Of a DNA stretch of 64,000 bases, positions 60,994-64,000 are shown piece after piece. A program made the translations under genes and the position numbers. The DNA lies in contig VFZN01000003.1 in the NCBI GenBank assembly GCA_016871195.1, forward strand, positions 189,902-253,901, read 5' to 3'. Within the stretch, counting starts at the first letter, position 1. Each line of letters starts with the position of its first letter. This stretch comes from Acidobacteriota bacterium (GTDB lineage Bacteria > Acidobacteriota > Vicinamibacteria > Vicinamibacterales > UBA2999). The notes below the pieces were generated by a model, which was not told the origin of the DNA, ran no database searches, and saw nothing but the letters and a program-made list of their open reading frames with translations.

Positions 60994-61104
60994 CGCTCAG
61001 ATCGGGCTGTGCTAGGATCCGGACGTGGGTTGTCGAGTCGTGCGGGCGGGGGTTCTCGGATCCCACGCTCATCTTGGTTTGTGAGTTGAGGAGTACAAGA
61101 CGAA

Positions 61105-64000
61105 TGAGGCTGAACAAGGCGTTGCTGTTCTGCCTGTGCCTGACGTTTGCGTGGCTGAGCCCCGCCAGTGCACAGGAGTTCCGTGGCCGCATCAACGGCA
61201 CGGTGACCGACAATACCGGAGCCGTGCTTCCAGGTGTGACTGTGACCGCTTCAGGGCCCGCCCTGATGCAGCCGCAGGTGCAGGTGACCGGCGCTGACGG
61301 CACCTACCGCTTCCTGGCGCTGCCGCCTGGGCTGTATGCCATCGACTTCGAGCTGGTGGGCTTCCAGACCATCAAGCGCGAAGGCGTGCGCGTCGTCATC
61401 AACCAGACGCTCAGCGTCGACCAGGCGATGAATGTGGCCACGCTGCAGGAAACCGTCACGGTGACCGGCGCCTCGCCTATCGTCGACACGTCGACGACTC
61501 AGGTCGGCACCAACTTCACCAAGGAACTGCTGACGGAAATTCCGAATGCCCGCGACATCTGGGCCGCCATGGCCCAGGCCCCCGGCATCCAGATGACCAA
61601 CTATGACGTGGGCGGCTCGAACACGGGCAACCAGTCGGGCTACCGCAGCTACGGCTTCGACACGCAGAACCAGACGCGCCTCGAGGGCATCGACACGACC
61701 GAAGGCACGGCGGCCAACGCCGGCTACTTTGACTTCGGCAGCTTCGAAGAGTTCCAGGTGGGCGGCGCCGGTGCCGACGCGTCGGCGTTTGCCGGCGGCG
61801 CGGTGCTGAGCATCAGCGTCAAGTCGGGTGGCGACCGCTTCCAGGGCAACTGGTACAGCGACTTCCTCAACGAGAACACCATCGCCGAAACGAACGTGCC
61901 CAGCTACCTGCGCACGGCGAACACGCCCAACGAGCAGGGGTACTTCACGCGCGTCCCCCTGAGACGCGGCAACCCGGTGAAGACGCAGTACGACCTGAAC
62001 CTGAACGTGGGCGGCCCGATCTGGCGGAAGAAGGCGTGGTTCTTCTACAGCTATCGCCTCAACGACCAGTATCAGTACATCCTCGGCCTCGGTGACCAGA
62101 CGCAGCGCTCGAAGCTGTCGAACCTCTACACCGGCAAGGTGACCCTGCAGGCCAGCCAGAACAATCAGGTCATTCTGTTCATCAACAAGCGCCAGAAGCT
62201 GCAGGACAAGCGCGGCGTGAGCGTCACGACGCCGCTGTCGGCCGCCTACTATCAGGCCTCGGAAAACTATCCGATGAAGGCGCAGTGGACGAGCGTCATC
62301 GGCAGCCGCGCGTTCCTCGACGTGATGGCGGCCCAGTGGCTCAACTTCTTCCCGCTCGAACCCGTGAGGGACTATGGCCTCTACGACGGCCCGTGGGGCC
62401 CCGGCCGCATCGATACAGGCAACAACCAGCTGTTCGACGGCGGCGCCAACAGCGGCTACCAGGACCAGAAGCGCTACAAGCCGCAGTTCTATGCGACCCT
62501 GTCGTATTTCAAGGACGGCTGGGCCGGCAGCCACGACATGCGGTTTGGTATCGATGCGAAGCAGGACAAGCGTGTGCTGACGCGCCCCCAGCCCTTCGAC
62601 ATCTTCTATCGCGATCTGAACGGCGCGGTGAATCAGGTCGACATCTACAACTCGACCGTGACCGGCGACAACCGCGTCACCTACCAGTCAGCCTGGATGA
62701 ACGACACGTGGACGGTCAATGACCGCCTGACGGTGAACCTGGGCCTGCGCCTCGAGCGTTATCGCGACGGCTGGCCCGACCAGGAGCTTGCTCCGAATGG
62801 CATTCCGGCGCTGGCCAACTGGCCGGCCGACGTGAATCCGACTGAGCGCGCCCGGTATCAGAACTTCATGGCTCCACGGTCCGTGGCGGAGACCACCGTG
62901 GCGCAGCACCTGACGCTGGCCCCGCGCGTGGGCTTCGCCTACGACATCACGGGCGACAACCGCACGGTGGCCAAGGTCTACTTCGGGCAGTCGCGGTGGA
63001 ACTCGGCTGACACCCTCGCCGACCCCGAGAATCCGGTGGGCCTCGCGCAGCTCCGCTACGCGTTCCTCCCCTGCACGGCGACCCGCACGACGGGCTGCGA
63101 CCTGAACGGAAACCGTATGCTCGACAGCCCGCTGGAACTGGGAGCATTCAACGCCACGCAGGGCGGTGCCGGCTTCGTGCGCATCGATCGGAACCTCATC
63201 CGTCCGACCAGCAACGAAGTGTCGGTTAACCTCGAACGCGAAGTGGTCGAGGCTCTGTCGGCCCGCGCCACCTATGTGTATAAGAACATGCGCAACGTGT
63301 GGGGCGAAACCGACACGATTCGCGCCCCGCTCTACAATGTGCCCTTCACGTTCACCGATCCGGGGCCGGACAACAACACGGCCACCACGGCCGACAACAA
63401 GTCGATCACGACATTCGATCGCCCGGCCGGTGTCGGCCAGGACCGTGTGTTTTCGAATCCTGATGGACTCGACGCCAACTTCCACACCGTGGAATTTGCG
63501 CTGAACCGTCGCTTCGCCGGCCGCTGGATGCTGCTGAGCTCGGTGGGCCACACCTGGTCGACCATGCTGCACGACGTCAGCGGCTACGGTCGCCTTTCCA
63601 ACAACCAGAACATCCTGCCGGCCCGCCGCATCTTCGGCGACAACGGCATCGAGACCTCGACGACCTGGAACTACAAGTTCATCGGTCGCTATGTGATGCC
63701 CTACCAGATCGGCCTGTCGGGGTCCTGGAAGGTGCAGAGCGGCGAGAACTATGGCCGCCAGCTGGCCGTCAACTTCCCCGGCGATGGCGCACGCACGTTC
63801 CGTGTCGAACCGGTCAACACCCGTCGCTACCCCACGGTGTCGATCCTTGACTTCCGCGCCGACAAGTCGTTCTCGTTCGGCAAGATCGGCAAGCTGACGG
63901 CACAGGTCGACGTGTTCAACGCCGTGAACTCAGGCGTGCCGGTCAGCCTGCGCACGACCACCGTCAACTTCCACGAAGTCATCGGCATTCTGGCCCCGCG
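61105..64000 (+). CDS. TonB-dependent receptor with carboxypeptidase-regulatory-like domain (partial, runs off window)
   Basis: MRLNKALLFCLCLTFAWLSPASAQEFRGRINGTVTDNTGAVLPGVTVTASGP...; GAGGAG SD; open to the window end so absent from ORF track. Confidence 0.9.

Noticed and set aside
61025-61104. ~80-nt 5' leader of the second TonB receptor as a riboswitch
   Set aside because: Only a weak GTGGG...CCCAC pairing; no recognisable cobalamin or other aptamer core could be read.

Overview
A 64 kb, GC-rich, densely coded bacterial chromosomal segment. From gene content (large carboxypeptidase-regulatory-domain TonB receptors, a VWFA-related protein, class II photolyase, DUF3810) it is probably Acidobacteriota; this is inference. 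I see no mobile elements, CRISPR arrays or rRNA. Main blocks: (i) a Tat-type sulfite-oxidase-like molybdoenzyme, a TPR protein, a TonB receptor, ilvD, usp, an S4-domain protein and UPF0182-moaA; (ii) bacilliredoxin, class II photolyase, amidohydrolase and a diaminopropionate-ammonia-lyase-like gene; (iii) an exported xanthine-dehydrogenase-family molybdenum hydroxylase operon with a cytochrome b subunit; (iv) Sua5, DUF3810, tRNA-Pro(GGG), a MerR regulator, der and an HU/IHF protein; (v) a ~10 kb minus-strand run ugd-galE-ABC transporter-yicC-gmk-coaBC-UDG-priA, divergent from an exopolysaccharide cluster (five glycosyltransferases, a polyprenyl glycosylphosphotransferase and a UXS-like SDR); (vi) pgsA, hflX, MFS, glpX, cysteine desulfurase-mnmA, trxB-trxA, glgA, a D-Ala-D-Ala carboxypeptidase, an M20 peptidase and a second TonB receptor cut by the window edge. 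The most interesting signals are non-coding or architectural. At least eight start codons have a -10-like hexamer about 6 nt upstream, predicting leaderless mRNAs; one case is a perfect palindrome ATCATATGAT that supplies -10 elements in both directions. A leaderless-type signal also supports an unlisted 47-aa highly basic ORF. The molybdenum hydroxylase has a Cys-rich insert (putative extra [4Fe-4S]) in its FAD subunit and a long Ala/Pro insert in its catalytic subunit.
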